A DNA stretch of 5,242 nt from an uncultured Clostridium sp. Its GTDB lineage: Bacteria > Bacillota > Clostridia > TANB77 > CAG-508. The first letter of the stretch is position 1. Each line of letters opens with the position of its first letter. The DNA lies in contig CAOJXM010000088.1 of assembly GCA_948465625.1 (NCBI GenBank), positions 1-5,242 on the forward strand. The letters run 5' to 3'. Below, one piece after another: positions 4,502 to 5,242 of the stretch. A program made the translations under genes and the position numbers. A model generated the notes under the pieces. The model ran no database searches. It was not told the origin of the DNA and saw only the letters and a list, made by a program, of their open reading frames with translations.

Positions 4502-5242
4502 TTAAATTACCCTTTTTATTAGATTTATCATTTCTTCATTTTCTACTTTTGATATTGCAAAACATTTTTTACCTAAATCCTTTATTGAAGCACCTAAATG
4601 ATACATCTCTTTATTATCTAATAATACAAATCTATCATGAAATTTATCTGTTCTTGCTACCTTCAATGTTGGATATTCTTTATTAAATTTTTGTATATCT
4701 ATAGTTTGTATATTACTTTTTATAGATGTTAATATTGTAACTTCTACATTTTTATTTTTCTTTGCTAACATCTTTAAAATACTGTCATCTATATAATTAT
4801 CTATAATAGTAATCTTTCTATTTGCTTTCTTTATTATATCAATTATTAAACTATATGCATCATATATTTGTCCTTCGAAAAATATTTTTTGTTTTATATT
4901 TTCTTCTTTCTGTAATTGGTCAAATACTATATCAAATTTTTTGTCATGTTCTAGTAATTTATATTCCATATTAGTCAATCTCTCAAATACTTGTCCATTT
5001 GATGCTATAAACTTTCTCAGCTCTATAAATGAATTGATTATATTTAAGCTAACTTTTACTGCTATATCATTCTTTAAAACACCTGCCAACATGGCAATTC
5101 CTTGTTCTGTAAAAACATATGGCAAATATCTTCTGCCACCTCTCAAATTGTTATTTATTTCACTACTTTGTTTTGAGGTTCCAATTTGGAACCTCAAAGT
5201 TTGAAATTCATTTTCTGTCAGTTGAAAACAAAATTCTTCTGG
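4502..5242 (-). CDS. ORF6N-domain protein with phospholipase-D-like C-terminus (5' end outside window)
   Basis: The frame is open to the window edge; 247 codons including the stop (246 residues) are visible, and about 45-50 N-terminal residues are probably missing. The TTG at 5195-5197 is internal, because the 15 codons before it (PEEFCFQLTENEF…) belong to the ORF6N domain. That domain, found in phage antirepressor-like and BRO-like DNA-binding proteins, continues with GGRRYLPYVFTEQGIAMLAG. A coiled-coil linker (about 85-120 of the visible part) leads to a domain opening FFEGQIYDAYSLIIDIIKKA, with ITIIDNYIDDSILKML, and then H-D-R-F-V-L-L-D (H202, R204, D209). The last matches the phospholipase-D HxKx4D motif with Arg for Lys, followed by YHLGASIKDLGKK. 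Only one such motif is present. This two-domain layout is a recurrent chromosomal family in gut bacteria; its biological role is unknown to me. Phage or mobile-element ancestry is inferred. Confidence 0.82.
   Translation of the reverse strand, partial: PEEFCFQLTENEFQTLRFQIGTSKQSSEINNNLRGGRRYLPYVFTEQGIAMLAGVLKNDIAVKVSLNIINSFIELRKFIASNGQVFERLTNMEYKLLEHDKKFDIVFDQLQKEENIKQKIFFEGQIYDAYSLIIDIIKKANRKITIIDNYIDDSILKMLAKKNKNVEVTILTSIKSNIQTIDIQKFNKEYPTLKVARTDKFHDRFVLLDNKEMYHLGASIKDLGKKCFAISKVENEEMINLIKRVI
5172..5198. repeat. 27-bp near-perfect palindrome inside the ORF6N coding sequence
   Basis: Arms TTTGAGGTTCCA (5172-5183) and TGGAACCTCAAA (5187-5198) are exact reverse complements around ATT, which itself closes with one A-T pair, leaving a single unpaired centre base (5185). 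It encodes LRFQIGTS between two conserved blocks of the ORF6N domain. Such a long arm match is well beyond chance at one site. It could be a protein-binding or recombination site or an mRNA hairpin; the function is not shown. Confidence 0.75.

Noticed and set aside
4502..5197. TTG at 5195-5197 as the start of the ORF6N protein
   Set aside because: The frame stays open to the window edge and the preceding 15 residues (PEEFCFQLTENEF…) are conserved ORF6N sequence, so the gene is simply cut by the edge.
4941..5204. Plus-strand reading frame opposite the ORF6N gene
   Set aside because: It is the antisense shadow of a recognisable domain protein and has no ribosome binding site.

Overview
The window is AT-rich DNA from a low-GC Firmicute. 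A stationary-phase/sporulation sigma factor of the SigH (Spo0H) type, an RqcH ribosome-rescue protein, a bacterial acyl-ACP thioesterase, A-rich Shine-Dalgarno regions and consensus sigma-A promoters all suggest an anaerobic, potentially spore-forming member of the Clostridia. The sequence alone does not give a genus.

Layout. (1) 1-482, plus strand: the 3' part of an acyl-ACP thioesterase gene; its 5' end lies outside the window. (2) 546-902, minus strand: a small cysteine-rich protein of unknown function, with its own extended -10 promoter and a shared terminator at 497-535. (3) 1106-1750, minus strand: sigH, as a single-gene unit with its own promoter and terminator. (4) 1882-3573, plus strand: rqcH, transcribed divergently from sigH from a back-to-back promoter pair in 1782-1850. 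(5) 3635-4312, plus strand: a membrane-anchored monofunctional peptidoglycan glycosyltransferase (GT51). Its reading frame appears to have lost one base near its 3' end, so a short coding-like tail (4300-4353) follows in another frame, then a terminator at 4368-4404. (6) 4502-5242, minus strand: the C-terminal three quarters or so of an ORF6N-domain protein with a phospholipase-D-like C-terminal domain. It is truncated by the window edge and is probably phage- or mobile-element-related.

The genes do not form one pathway. Thioesterase (lipid), SigH (stationary-phase transcription), RqcH (C-terminal tailing of stalled nascent chains) and GT51 (cell wall) are core chromosomal functions in separate transcription units. 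The ORF6N protein is the only accessory-looking gene, and the right edge may be where an accessory region begins. I see no CRISPR array, tRNA, rRNA, insertion sequence or recognisable defence operon.

Most worth a second look are the 27-bp near-perfect palindrome inside the ORF6N coding sequence, the ORF6N plus single HKD-like domain architecture, the frameshifted end of the glycosyltransferase, and the unidentified cysteine-rich protein with a GTG start.
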